Numbered from the stretch's first letter, positions 1 to 10,739 are shown. The stretch is 62,000 bases of DNA from Adiantum capillus-veneris (GCA_014529385.2 CM043958.1:84023025-84085024); one strand, 5' to 3'. Program-made: numbers and translations. Notes: generated from the sequence alone by a model not told the origin.

Positions 1-754
1 GGTCGTGGCCGAGCATTCACGCAAGGCATCGATCTGAAGCTGTCTGGCACCAACACCAGGTTGCAACGCAACAACCCCCACCTGCGAGGCATCATCAACA
101 TGTGATTCCACCGCTTATATGTTTCAATGCATTGAGGGACCACCAGCGGGTTGTACTGGAGCAATCCGCAGCTACGGTGTTGTGCAGCTCTTCTCCCATG
201 CGAAGAAATATGCCAAGAAGATGCACATCAAGCTTATTGGAAGCCTACTTGATTAATGGTCAGTGATGAGATCTTGTTAACAGGCCAAGTTTAATTGTAA
301 ATGTATGCCAGATGCGGCTTAAAAGGGCCAACTCATGCCTTAATGATGCTAAAAAGGGTTATGCTTGAAGTGAGCACAGATGGGATATGATGGTCTAGAA
401 CTATAGTGCTTGAAATGATCTACTGGCCTGTCTTTAGAGCTCCTTGATTGGAGCTACGGTGAAGAAGTTACGACAGTTTGAAGATTGAGTCGATTGCAGA
501 TCCATACCAGATTGGGCAACTGCAGCTGAGGGGACAAAAATGAAATGAATGCATGGGCCTGAAGTGCTCGCTTTGTGCAGCGCGTCGGTCTTTTCAGATC
601 AGTGATCGGAGTTCCAGTTGCCAAGTTATTGGCCGTTAAAGATTCACCGGGGGCCTGTTCCGTGCTAGTCTAGTCAGCTAGGCCGGAGTGTCATCTGGGA
701 GTTTTTGAGCTTCAATCAGGGAATACCGCAAAGCGATATGCTTTGAAAATTAAA

Positions 755-910
755 CGCTAAGTGGTGCCGTTATGAAAGCACAAAAGGTTCCCGATGAGCT
801 CTTTGTCCGAATGTCATCACCTAGAGCGTGTTGATTGCGGGATTTTCTCAAGTACTGCTGAGAAAATCTTGTGCTTGGAAATGCTTTGCCAACATGCATA
901 CCAAGTGTGG
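755..910 (+). pseudogene. PPR gene fragment carried inside the 5' LTR
   Basis: The bases around 755-845 match the plant PPR coding pattern seen at 8170-8260: a KCG turn, then KAQKV, then a DEL.VR segment. The bases at 863-910 match a second PPR consensus segment (VLGNALVDMYAKCG-type) with small frameshifts. In a normal PPR array the two segments lie further apart, so the LTR carries a shortened, internally deleted piece. Both LTRs have it, so it was in the LTR before the element last transposed. No product is expected. Confidence 0.65.
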
Positions 911-1640
911 CCACCCAAGGGCTAAGGCCGCCCAAAGGCAACCAAAGGGAGACGAGCCGCCCAAAGCCAATAAGTATGGTCGCCCAATAGAGTAAGGCCG
1001 CCCAAGGGGGGGGGGAGTAATTGAGTGTGAAATAAGAAGAAAAGAATGGAGAAAAGAGTGCAGGCAACGTAGAAGGGCGAAGGGGAAGAGAAACGCGTTG
1101 AGCATGCATAGTAGAGACCTCAAATGGGAATCGTGCAGAAGAAAAAAGTTTCTAGCTCGCCATGGTGGCAATTGCGGCACCAACAGAGGTGGATTTCGTG
1201 CTGGTCAGCTCTGGGCTTGCCACGTCCATGCCACATTAGCCACGTCCATGCCACGTCAATCACGGCGCCGTGACGGCGTGGTGGGGCAAAAAAGGGGGAG
1301 GCTGAAGATAGGGAACCTAATTTTTCATGGGCTCTCGACCCTGATTACTACAAAGAGTAAGAAGAGAGCAGAACAAGGAGGATTAGGGAGGGGCTTTTCT
1401 CGCTCTCAGACACAAGGCAAAAGCACTCTCTCTCTCGTCCTCCGTGAGCAAGGAAGCAATTGGAAGGGAGCAAGCAAGAGGGAGGTGCTTCGAGCTTGGA
1501 GTAAAGGAACGAGAGGGGCTCTCTCTCTCTCTCTCGAGCTTTGACCTCTCTCGAGCTTTGACCTCTCTCTCGCTCTCATGCTCAGCAAGATAAAGAAGGC
1601 AAAGCTCTCTCTCTCGCTTGAACGGAGGAAAGGATCAAAG

Positions 1641-1642
<2 letters not shown>

Positions 1643-1730
<88 letters not shown>
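1643..1730. repeat. (CT)n microsatellite in the 5' LTR
   Basis: About 88 bp of uninterrupted CT dinucleotides. It gives spurious Arg-Glu or Ser-Leu open frames on both strands. Confidence 0.95.
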
Positions 1731-1732
<2 letters not shown>

Positions 1733-2414
1733 CTCTCGGACATAAGCAAGAAAGCTAAAGGGTCTTTCACTCTCTTGTGCTTGAGAAGGAGAGGATCTCG
1801 GAGCGTTGCATGAAGCTAGCATGAGCTCAGAAGAGGAAAGCAAGTGTATCGACCAAGCAAGGGATAAAGTTTCGGCTAGAAATTGAAGAGCAGGAAGAAG
1901 TTAAAGCCTATGAGTGGCAATTAAGCCAGTGCAAAGCATAAGGAGCAGAAAGCTGCAGAATAATTGACAGTAATTGAAGCATGAAAACTGAGGCATTGAA
2001 CAGAAATGAAGCTTGCTGAATCTAAAAGAACTCGAAGCAGATGAAGCGACATGAGGGAGTTTCCATCGCCGTCATCGGCTAAAAATTGATTAAAATTTTG
2101 TTAAGCCCCAGTGTTGTTAACGGCCCGGTTAATTTTGTAAAGCGGGAGCTTAAAATCCTAGTTAGCAGATGATCCAAGTTACGGCCCTGTTAACAGCCCG
2201 CCTTGGCTAAGGATTAAGTTTTACTCCACGTATTAATCGATTAATTAGTGATTACGATGATTGCCAGAGTCAGTTGCATCAGTTGTTCTTGTTCTCTCTC
2301 TTCCACACCTCTCACAACCAATGGCTCAGTGCCTGCCCGGCTCACGTAGCGAACACATATCCCCTGACATCTTCGATGAACCCGATGTGAAACGAGCCGT
2401 GGTGCGAGGTAAAG

Positions 2415-4934
2415 ATGGAGAATTTTAAGCAGATGATGAAGTTGATTGAACAGTTAAGGGTGAAAGCGTGGTTTGGTGGTACAAAAAAAGGACCTATTTT
2501 ACTTCTACCAATGAAAAAGTGGGGACTGATAAAACTTTTGTAGTTTAGGTCAAAAGTTTTTGGACCTTGTGTTTTTAGATTCTCCTTTTGAAGATCTTTC
2601 CACTAATATATAGTATGATAGGTAGTTTTTCATGTGACATGTAGAAATTGTAGCTCAAAGATTTGTCAAAGGTGTTGTCAAGGACAGTCCTTTTTGTACC
2701 ACCAAAGCGTGCTTTTAGCCTTAAGTGCAAACGGTTTTGATGATAAGTCATCAGTTCTAGATTTTTCAAAGATGCTTCAGTTGGTTCAAGGATCTCTGCT
2801 TGAAATGGAGATCGCAAACAAGAAAATTCAAATCGATGAAGCTTTGGATGCAGTATACGACGATAGACGACTCTTTGATGGATACGGTGCAGAGGGCTAC
2901 CTAGAGTGCTATGAGTTGGAAACCAAGGTAAGAGGGATACTAGAAGATTTAATGGTTAGATCTTTTGAGCAGTTAGTGAGTTGAGATTTGAAGGAACAGA
3001 TTCAAGGAGTCACTAAAGCCTGCAACAAGAACTAGGAATATTTCAAAGAAGTTATTGTACAAGTAAGCTATGAGCATTACGAAAGCTATCAAGAATAGAG
3101 TCTGAGTCTACCAGACTACGCGGATATTCGAGGAAAAGTACGATCAAAGTTAGAAGCTATGATTGATGAGTTTATTGTGTAGGATGCTACCTTCTTACGG
3201 GCTAATGATGATGACATAGTTGAAGTTGTATTAATATAAAAAGTTGGGTTTAGCAGATGTTGTGCGTGAAGTAGAAGTCTTTGAGGGTGAGGCTTTACAG
3301 CTTCACGATATGCAGGGTGAATTTTGCAGAGAACCTATGCATGCACTACAGGTGGAAAAGAAATCAGGGGATCAAAACAAGGAATTGGCAAAATCTCAAG
3401 AAGAAATTGTGCAGGTGAATGAGTGCAATCATATTCAAGTAGACATATAGGAAGATTCGATTACAGTTGATACTTTTTCTACTGACTCAGAATTAGAGCA
3501 AAATTTTTCTGGTACAGATTCTACCATAGAGCTGATTGATGGTACTGGTACAGATTCTACCATAGAGTTGAATGATGATACAGATGTTATGGGCCAAAGA
3601 AAGGCTGTTGATGTTGAGAGAAGCATGATCATGGATTTGGTTATACCAGATTTACCAAATTTGGATGTACCAGATTTTGAGGACTTGGTTAAGCAAGAGT
3701 ATGTGCCTGAAGGCTTGCAAAATGTTGATCCAGAGGGGCTGCAGACTCCTTCATTGACAAGCTGTTGTGAAGCTGAGCTACCAAAGTGGAAAATTGATCT
3801 TGAATATGATGATGATGATTCAGAGGAGGTGCGGGCTCCTTCTTTGACAAGTTTTTGTGACCCAGAGCTACCGATGTGGCAAACTGATCCTGAATTTTCT
3901 AATGATATAGAAGGGGAGCAATCTTCTTCTCTATCAAGAATTCGTGACACAAGGCTCACACTATGGCAGAATGATCATGAACTTGATGATGCTGATTTAG
4001 AGGGGGTGCACAGTGAAGTGTAATCTCTTGATGTTGAATATGATTGGTTTCATTGTGTCGATGATACAGATAGGGCAGTAGATGAAATTTTCAATGTGCA
4101 TGCTGAACTTTGTGCTACAGAAGTGCAAAGATATTTGGATGAGGGTGAAAGACTTGAAGAGTAGTTTACAACAAATGCGTTTAGTATGCATGCCATATGT
4201 GGGAATCTTAGTTTACAGCAGCCTAAGATGTGCAAGATGGAGGAACCTTCTGAAGTGGTAGACTTAGATCTTATGTGTTTATTGGACGAAGCTTTGGAAG
4301 GATTCTCAAATACAGATGCTAAGGATACCAATCAATCTAGATTCATGCATGAGCAAGTTTTTTCAGATGCAGTTGATGATGAACTTATGCAGCTGTTGGA
4401 TGATGCTCTACTTGATTTTGAGACTCTACAAGATAGAGAATTGTTTTTAGAAGCATCTTGCGAGCCTAATGAAGAGGTTTTGCCAGAGATTTTATGTATT
4501 TATATATGCATGATTTGGATTCCAATACTAATGAGAGTGAAGGTGCACTACCAATGCTTTTACCTGTGATTTATGATCGACAATTGGATGAGCCAGTTGC
4601 ACAGGAGATATGGCAGTATCTGATGCTACCTGATGCTATATGGGATCTGATGTTACCCTATGATGTAGGGGATTTTGAGCTAACTTTTGACCCAGGAGGT
4701 GATATATATATGCATGGTCTGGGGCAATTGACTTATATGCCATATGATCCAGGTGGTTTGCATGAAGATTTGTGGGTTAATTTATGTTTATGCTCTACTG
4801 ATTGGAAATTCTTGTATTTTTCCTATGATCCTGGAGGATGGTGCAAAATCTTTAAAGAAATGCTCACAGTGGGGCAAATGATTGGTTTCTCGTTTGATCC
4901 TGGGGGCTACTTAAGTGCAAAGCTGCAGATTTGA
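2415..4934 (+). pseudogene. Decayed acidic repeat ORF of the pol-less LTR element, ending in four DPGG motifs
   Basis: The reading frame opens at ATG 2415 with MENFKQMMKLIEQLRVK, is split by a small TIR insertion (2463-2716), then resumes in the same frame. In-frame stops include TGA 2982, TAG 3033, TAG 3096, TAG 3180, TAG 3448, TAA 4021 and TAG 4162. Frameshifts occur near 3237-3243 and near 4490. The residual protein is very acidic. About 3742-4020 holds three degenerate repeats with the pattern SLTS..-(E/P)LP.W..D.E followed by Asp/Glu runs. About 4260-4430 holds two copies of a D(E)LM.LLD(E/D)AL segment. The C-terminus has four F/YDPGG motifs at 4689, 4746, 4827 and 4896. I do not recognise the family. 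By position it may be a Gag-like or accessory protein. That is inference only. Confidence 0.6.
2463..2716. mobile_element. MITE-like insertion with about 30-bp terminal inverted repeats
   Basis: Bases 2463-2493 and the reverse complement of 2687-2716 match almost throughout. The shared core is TTTGGTGGTACAAAAA plus GGAC. The 254-bp segment interrupts the acidic ORF between the K/A codons before 2463 and a Leu-rich stretch after 2716, and the same frame continues on both sides. This suggests insertion into an already existing ORF. No transposase is encoded, and the exact target duplication is not clear. Confidence 0.6.
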
Positions 4935-5488
4935 AGAATACCAGTTATCTGTTGTAGTAGGTTTCATGGTACAAGGTTTTGTTTCCTAGATTATGCTAAG
5001 TCAGAAGAGTTTTCGGTTATGCGGTCAATAAGCTTACATGGCTGGCTTCCAGTTCACTTCTTTGGACAATTGATGAAGTGTCTTCACATCTTTTGAGTTG
5101 GTTCTGCTACCAGAACTTGAGCTAAAGGAATTGACGGCCATTCCGCGTGCAAATAGAGTAAGGCATACTTGAGCTTGATAGGGTTCCCTAAAGTGAGATT
5201 AATGGTCAAGACGTGTGCATCATTAAATGGAGCCCTTCAGTCTGGAGGCGTGCACTAAATAGGTTTTTCATAAGTGAATGCTTTGAAGATACGGTAGATA
5301 CAGTTCATAGATTTTTGATGGGCAGCTACCTAATGGTTAAGCTAGAAAATTGATGATAGGATATAAGCCTTATTTCATTTTTCATATGTTTACCAGTAAT
5401 GTGAGTCTGATGATGGAAAGAGCTTAAGGTACCTTTAGCAGATGCAGATTGAAGTGCAGTTGGCATAGACCAGAGGCTGTGCAGGTTC

Positions 5489-5500
5489 AGTGGGGGTGGA
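5489..5500 (+). promoter_or_regulatory. Polypurine tract of the pol-less LTR element
   Basis: The 12-base run CAGTGGGGGTGG plus A ends exactly where homology to the 5' LTR begins at 5501. This is the position and composition of a plus-strand priming site. It is inferred from position, not from any known family motif. Confidence 0.6.
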
Positions 5501-6080
5501 TGTTGTGTAGCTCCGCTCCCATGCTAAGAAATATGCCAAGAAGATTCACATCAAGATTATTGGAAGCCTACTTGATTAATGGTCAGTGATGAGGGCTTGT
5601 TAGCAGACCAAGTTTAATTATAAATGTATGCCAGATGCGGCTTAAAAGGGCCAACTGATGTCTTAATGATGCTAAAAATGGCTATGCTTGAAGTGAGCAC
5701 AGATAGGATATGATGGTCTAGAACTGTAGTGCTTGAAGTGGTCTATCAGGATGTCTTTACAGCTCGTCGATTAGAGCTACGGTGAAGAAGTTACGACAGT
5801 TTGAAGATTGAGTCAATTGAAGATCCGTACCGGATTGGGCAACTACAGCTGAGGGAATAGAAATGAAATGAATGCATGGGCATGAAGTGCTCACTTTGTG
5901 GAGCACGTCCGTATTTTCAGATCAGTGATCAAAGTTGCAATTGCCAAGTTATTGGCAGTTAAAGATTCATCGGGGGCCGGTTTCGTGCCAGTCTAGTCGG
6001 CTCAGTCGGAGCGCCATCTGGGAGTTTTTGAGCTTCAATCAGGGAATACCACAAAGCAATATGCTTTGGAAATTAAATAC

Positions 6081-6240
6081 GCTAAATGTGGTGCTGTTAT
6101 GAAAGCACAAAAGGTTCCCAACGATGAGATCTTTGCCGAATGTCGTCACCTAGAGCGTGTTGATTGCGGGATTTGCTCAAGTACTATTGAGAAAATCTTG
6201 TGCTTAGAAATGCTTTGCTGACATGCATACCAAGTGTGGC
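6081..6240 (+). pseudogene. PPR gene fragment carried inside the 3' LTR
   Basis: This is the counterpart of 755-910. Here the first segment reads AKCGAVMKAQKV without interruption, a standard PPR helix-turn-helix sequence. A downstream segment reads as NAL.DMHTKCG after one frameshift. The better match in this LTR supports true PPR ancestry rather than chance. The source gene cannot be named. Confidence 0.68.
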
Positions 6241-6909
6241 AACCCAAGGGCTAAGGCTGCCCAAAGGCAACCAAAGGGAGGCCGGCCGCCCAAAGCCAAT
6301 AAGTATGGCCGCCCAAGGGGGGGGGGGGGGGGGGGGGGGGTCATTGAGTGTGAAATAAAAAGAAAAGAATGGAGAAAAGTGTGCAGGCAGCGTAGAAGGG
6401 CGCAGGGGGGGAGAAACTTGTTGAGCACGCGTAGTAGAGACCTCCAATGGGCACCGTGTAGAAGAAAAAAGTTTCTAGCTCGCCATGGCGCTCAATTGCT
6501 GCACCATCAGAGGCGGATTTCGCGTTGGTCAGCTCCGGGCTTGCCACGTCCATGCCACGTCAGTCACGGTGCCGTGACGGCATGGTGGGGCAAAAAAGGG
6601 GGGAGGCTCAAGATAGGGAACCTAATTTTTCATGCGCTCTTGACCCTGATTACTACAGAGAGTAAGAAGAGAGGAGAACAAGGAGGATTAGGGAGGGGCT
6701 TTTCTCGCTCTCAGACACAAGGCAAAAGCACTCTATCTCTCTCTCGTCCTCCGTGAGCAAGGAAGCAATTGGAAGGGAGCAAGCAAGAGGGAGGTGCTTC
6801 GAGCTTGGAGTAAAGGAACGAGAGGGGCTCTCTCTCAAGAGCAAGACAAGGGGGTCTCTCGAGATTTGATCTCTCTCTCGCTCTCATGCTCAGCAAGATA
6901 AAGGAGTCA

Positions 6910-6911
<2 letters not shown>

Positions 6912-7000
<89 letters not shown>
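6912..7000. repeat. (CT)n microsatellite in the 3' LTR
   Basis: About 88 bp of CT repeats at the position equivalent to 1643-1730 in the other LTR. A shorter CT-rich run lies near 7040. No coding meaning. Confidence 0.95.
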
Positions 7001-7002
<2 letters not shown>

Positions 7003-7630
7003 TGAACGAAGGAAAGGACCAAAGATCTTTCTGTCTGTCTCTCTCTCGAGCTTTCTCTCGGACATAAGCAAGGAAGCGAAAGGCGCTCTCACTCTCTTGT
7101 GCTTGAGAAGGAGAGGATCTCGGAGCGTTGCATGAAGCTGGCATGAGCTAGGAAGAGGAAAGCAAGTGTATCGACCAAGCAAGGGATAAAGTTTCGACTA
7201 GCAATTGAAGAACGGGAGGAAGTTAAAGCTTGTGAGCGGCAATTAAGCCAGTGCAAAGGATAAGGAGGAGAAAGCTGCGTAATATTTGACAGTAATTGAA
7301 GCATGAAAACTAAGGCATTGAACAAAATTGAAGCTTGCTGAAATTAATTAAATAATTTGTTAAGCCCCGGTGTCATTAACGGCCCGGTTAATTCTATAAA
7401 GCGAGAGTTTAAACTCCTAGTTAGCAGATGATCCAAGTGATGGCGCTGTTAACATCCCGCCTTGGCTAAGGATTAAGTTGTACTCCACGCATTAATCGAT
7501 TAATTGATGATTACGAAGATTGCCAGAGTCAGTTGCATCAGTTGTTCTTGTTCTCTCTCTTCCACACCTCTCACAGCCAGAGGCCCAGCGCTTGCCCGCG
7601 GCTCACGTAGCAAGCACATATCCCCTGATA

Positions 7631-7935
7631 GCAGGCCACCATTAGCCATGCAGAGGTCGGACTAGAGACAGTGAGCTACGTGCCACTATATCACCAGGTC
7701 ATACCTGTCGTTTCGATTCCTTTGTATCATTGGGTACAAAGCATGGCTACCTTGCTGCTTAAATAAACACAACCAAATCGTGCGATTGTTACAGCTATTG
7801 ATGGCAGTTGCGGCGATGCGCCCGACTCCACCCTGTCGTGCCCACTGACACGCCACGTCGCCCTCGGCTCTCTTTTTCTCCTTCACCTCTCGCTAAACCA
7901 GAGTGGATATTAGAAGATTCGCGTTAATTTGACCT
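7631..7935. other. Unassigned spacer between the LTR element and the PPR pseudogene
   Basis: Mixed-composition DNA with no ORF I can support on either strand. I see no terminal repeat or promoter motif clear enough to call. Confidence 0.6.
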
Positions 7936-8898
7936 GCTTGGAATGCATTGATTGCAGGATATACCCAACAAGATCAGGGCCAGGAAGTGCTTGGCTGTTT
8001 TCATCGGATGCAAAGTGAGGGCTCCTCTTGGGATGCGGTCATCAATGCTTGTGTTTTGAAGGCATGTGGCATTATGCAAAAAGCTATCATGGGCAAGCAG
8101 AGTCATGATGAGATGGTTAGGCAGGGGCTATTACAAAAAGATGTCATGCTTGGCAATGCTTTGGTTGACATGTATGCCAAGTGTGGTGTACTTTTGAAAG
8201 CACAACAAGTTCTTGACCAGCTTTCTGTCCGAAATGAAGTCTCTTGGAATGCACTGATTACAGGATATGCCCGACATGGGCAGGGCCACGAAGCTAAGGG
8301 GTATTTTCAGTGAATGTGGAGGGAGGGTTTCTCCCCAAATGTAGTTTCTTGGACTGCACTTGTACGAGGATATGCCCAGCAAGTGCGGGCCAACAAAGCT
8401 TTGGGTTTTCAATGCATGCAGCAAGATGGAATTTCCCTCAATGCAATCACTTATGTCAATGTGCTCTATGCATGTAGCCACTCAGGTTTAGTCGATGAGG
8501 GTCAGATGCATTTTGATAACATGAGGGAAAAACATGACATTGCCCCAAACAAAGAACATTATACTTGCATGGTTGATCTTTTTGGACGTAGAAGGCTCTT
8601 TGACAAAGCAACGAGAGTTATTACGATGATGCAGTTGTCTGATCATCGTCCAATTTGGGTCTCCCTTCTAGGTGCTTGTCGACAATGGGGAAATGTCAAG
8701 CTCGAAAAGTTTTCTTTTGAGCATGTAGTCCAACTAGACCGACATTATGGGGCAGCATATGTCTTAATGATTAATATTTATGCAGCTGTTGGGATGCAAG
8801 AGGAGGTAGAACATATTGAATGCATGAGAATAAAAAATGCAGCTTGGAATAAGCTAGGATTTGGCTGCTGTCACTGTTGGGAAATAAGATGCACTTGA
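7936..8898 (+). pseudogene. PLS-type pentatricopeptide repeat protein, 5'-truncated and interrupted
   Basis: PPR proteins bind organellar RNA one base per repeat, and the PLS class acts mainly in RNA editing. The frame from 7936 reads AWNALIAGYTQ and runs through alternating P, L and S motifs, including VLGNAL-type, DMYAKCG and SWNALITGYARHG segments. It continues into an E-domain (ACSHSGLVDEGQMHF, YTCMVDLFGR, WVSLLGACRQWGN, AAYVLMINIYAA). It ends with a degraded E+ tail (about 8850-8898), and no DYW deaminase domain follows. TGA at 8311-8313 interrupts the same frame. Its context (Q-stop-MWREG) is that of a CGA or similar codon lost by C-to-T change. No start codon, transit peptide or upstream repeats are present, so about 320 codons of a usually longer protein remain. 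I call it a pseudogene. A missing upstream exon is possible but would not remove the stop. Confidence 0.85.
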
Positions 8899-9342
8899 AG
8901 ACACGACATTCCGGACATCAAGGCATTGTTACATGCCTTCAAGATGAAAGCATAGGTGATTGCATTTAGAGAGGTGCCCTCACTTTGCATCTGTTCGAAA
9001 CAGCCTAGGGCTCCATGGTGTCCCACGGATCGAGGAAGACCTCGAGAGAAGTGTTCAGAGTGGCGTTAGGTGTCGGTGTTGGAGTGTGCATCTGGCCACC
9101 CTTCTTCCCATCAACGCGAATGTTCTTTGTGACACATAAGCTTTTCCTTGTGGACTAATTGATCTTGCTCAAGTTCTGGCTAGCTTCTCACTATGCTGAC
9201 AATGCAAAACCTTTTTGGAATCAGCTGACAAATTTTGTGGAACCAATGCGGGTGAGGGGAATATAATTTCAAGATCTTTTTTGTTGCATAAAGGCCCACT
9301 GTGCCCAGGCCAGAACGGCCAACCCCCATCTCATTAAACTTA
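8899..9342. other. Unassigned spacer downstream of the PPR pseudogene
   Basis: No supportable gene. The bases right after 8898 could be eroded PPR C-terminal sequence, but I cannot align them convincingly. Confidence 0.5.
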
Positions 9343-9925
9343 ACTACTGCCTTGGTCGACATGTATGCAATTACCTACACCTGTATCTTGAAGGCATGTG
9401 GCATTACGCAAGACGCTGATATGGGCAAAAGAATTATTGATGATATTTTCAGTCAAGGGCTGTTGAAAAAAGAAGTCATGATGTATGGTTTTTGACGGTG
9501 ATACTAACAAGAAAAATCACAATTATATTGTTAGTTAGAGGCTCTTGGAAAAAGATATCGTGCTTGACACTGCCTTGGTTGATATGTATTCCAAATGTGG
9601 TGCACTACAGGATATACCCAACATGGCTATGGCAATAACGAAGTAATTAGATTTTTTACCAAATGAAAAAGAAAGGCACTTTTTCACGGCTAGGATGTTT
9701 TCATGAGATATGCACAGCATGGCTGTGGCAACGAAGCATTGATATGTTTTTAGCAGATGCGAAGGAAAGGCCTTCCTTCAAATTCAATCACCTACGCAAT
9801 TAGGGGCTATTGTGGGGCTGTTGCAAAAAAAATTTGTGCTTGGCAATGTGGCAAGCTTGATGAGTCCAAAACACTACTTGACAACATGGACTATGGTATT
9901 AGCAGGTTATGCACATGAAGGATGA
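9343..9925 (+). pseudogene. Eroded PPR relics
   Basis: Scattered PPR consensus pieces survive in changing frames. They are TALVDMYA followed by CILKACGITQDADMGK (9343-9450), GLLKKEVMM (about 9460-9485), LEKDIVLDTALVDMYSKCGALQ (about 9541-9610), repeated GY.QHG-like pieces, and LLQKKFVLGN near 9815. Stops and frameshifts are too frequent for a product. The order resembles two or three PPR units with large internal losses. They lie in the same orientation as 7936-8898, so they may come from the same gene or a tandem copy. Confidence 0.65.
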
Positions 9926-10439
9926 GATTGATTTGTTCTATGATGTTGTCAACTTTCCAAAGTTCAGTTTGGAAATAATCAGAACAAGAGTACATATAGT
10001 GCAAATGGCAGAAATAATCTGGTTTGAACTCTTTACACCAGTTGATATTGATCGCCCACTGTTAATGTGCCTTTCACAGTTGAGCACCATCCTTCTTCTT
10101 TCCACCAGATTTGGACATATGAAGCGACGAGTGAATTTTGATAGGCTCTGAATTGACACAAGCTGAAATATAAAAACTCCCGCTTCTTCCTAAAGTTCCT
10201 CCACCCAAATAGTCACAAGCCTATCTCCTTCATCCTTCATTATCGTCTCTTGCAGCGGGTTAAGAGCAGGAGATGCCCAGCATCGTTGATGCAAGGTGCA
10301 TCGACGATAGACATTCAATCGCGCGGTGAGTAAGCATTATCATTCTGTGATTTTTGACATTTTTGACATTGCAAGGAGTAAAAAAGCAATGATATTTGTC
10401 AAGATTGGATTGGAAAATCCAATTTCCTTTAATTTGGCA
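9926..10439. other. Unassigned spacer
   Basis: Short open frames on both strands (for example 9909-10151) have no recognisable similarity and no promoter context. I see nothing definite here. Confidence 0.5.
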
Positions 10440-10738
10440 AATCAATCACACAATTTGAAAATCTCGAAACTACCAGTTGTTCAGTAAATGCCTAGAATAC
10501 CTAAAAGTAATCCAAAATCTCCTATGCGGTTGGTTTCAAAAGCTTTTTGACAAGCATTTGCGGCACTTGACCTAGCAAACCAAAAACCTACTAATAGATA
10601 GGAACACATTCCAACTAACTCCCAAAACACGTAAAGCTGTATTAAGTTGGGGCTGAGAATTGACCCTAACATTGACGCGGTAAATAGACTTAAATAAGCG
10701 TAAAACCTAGTATATCCCCGGTCATGACACATATTTTG
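10440..10738 (-). pseudogene. ndhF: Nuclear-integrated chloroplast ndhF fragment (NUPT)
   Basis: The minus strand from 10732 down encodes a near-perfect piece of NdhF, the membrane subunit 5 of the chloroplast NADH dehydrogenase-like complex. It starts [17 protein letters not shown] and runs through the conserved [15 protein letters not shown] and [13 protein letters not shown] segments. Similarity continues a little past 10481 (TGSFE), but there a Trp codon has become TGA. Only about 100 of the roughly 700 or more codons of ndhF are present. No other chloroplast gene flanks it, and the next bases upstream are a nuclear gene exon, so this is transferred DNA and not the organelle genome. One conserved Val is Glu ([11 protein letters not shown]), consistent with relaxed constraint. 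Confidence 0.88.
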
Positions 10739-10739
10739 C

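Larger units (their letters stand above)
178..2369 (+). repeat. 5' LTR (2192 bp) of the pol-less element
   Basis: It matches 5501-7630 through almost its whole length, with scattered substitutions and indels. Within it lie a PPR-derived fragment (755-910), a G-run of 10 (1006-1015), a (CT)n array near 1643-1730 and an AT-richer 3' third. Long open frames on both strands across the CT array are low-complexity artefacts. No TATA box stands out clearly enough to call. Confidence 0.8.
178..7630 (+). mobile_element. LTR retrotransposon lacking pol, 7.45 kb, LARD-like but with its own ORF
   Basis: Two long direct repeats (178-2369 and 5501-7630) bracket a 3.1-kb interior. Both repeats begin TGTTGTG. 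The left one ends CCTGACA and the right one CCTGATA. A purine-rich tract (5489-5500) lies immediately before the second repeat, as expected of a polypurine tract next to a 3' LTR, which fixes the strand as plus. The interior encodes only a decayed acidic ORF (2415-4934). I see no protease, reverse transcriptase, RNase H or integrase, so it must have depended on enzymes supplied in trans. Stretch 4935-5488 has no ORF I can support. I could not find a matching target-site duplication (TACGG on the left, GCAGG on the right) or a convincing tRNA primer-binding site after 2369. The element is therefore old or rearranged at its ends. Confidence 0.8.
5501..7630 (+). repeat. 3' LTR (2130 bp) of the pol-less element
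   Basis: This is the direct repeat of 178-2369. It starts directly after the purine tract AGTGGGGGTGGA and ends TA where the left copy has CA. The G-run is 24 long here (6317-6340) against 10 in the 5' LTR, and the (CT)n array (6912-7000) also differs in length, so slippage has acted since insertion. The PPR-derived stretch is better preserved in this copy. Confidence 0.8.

Noticed and set aside
1406-1843. Long Arg-Glu repeat open frames across (CT)n arrays (also near 6711-7182, 11918-12200, 12406-12750, 22000-24800)
   Set aside because: They are translations of dinucleotide repeats and exist in all frames on both strands. No flanking domain.
6223-6756. 177-codon frame in the 3' LTR as a gene
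   Set aside because: It runs through the poly-G tract and CT-rich DNA, is broken in the 5' LTR, and its start is inside the PPR-derived fragment.
10440-10738. Window or part of it being chloroplast genome
   Set aside because: Only a fragment of ndhF is present, with a nonsense change, and it abuts an intron-containing nuclear gene.
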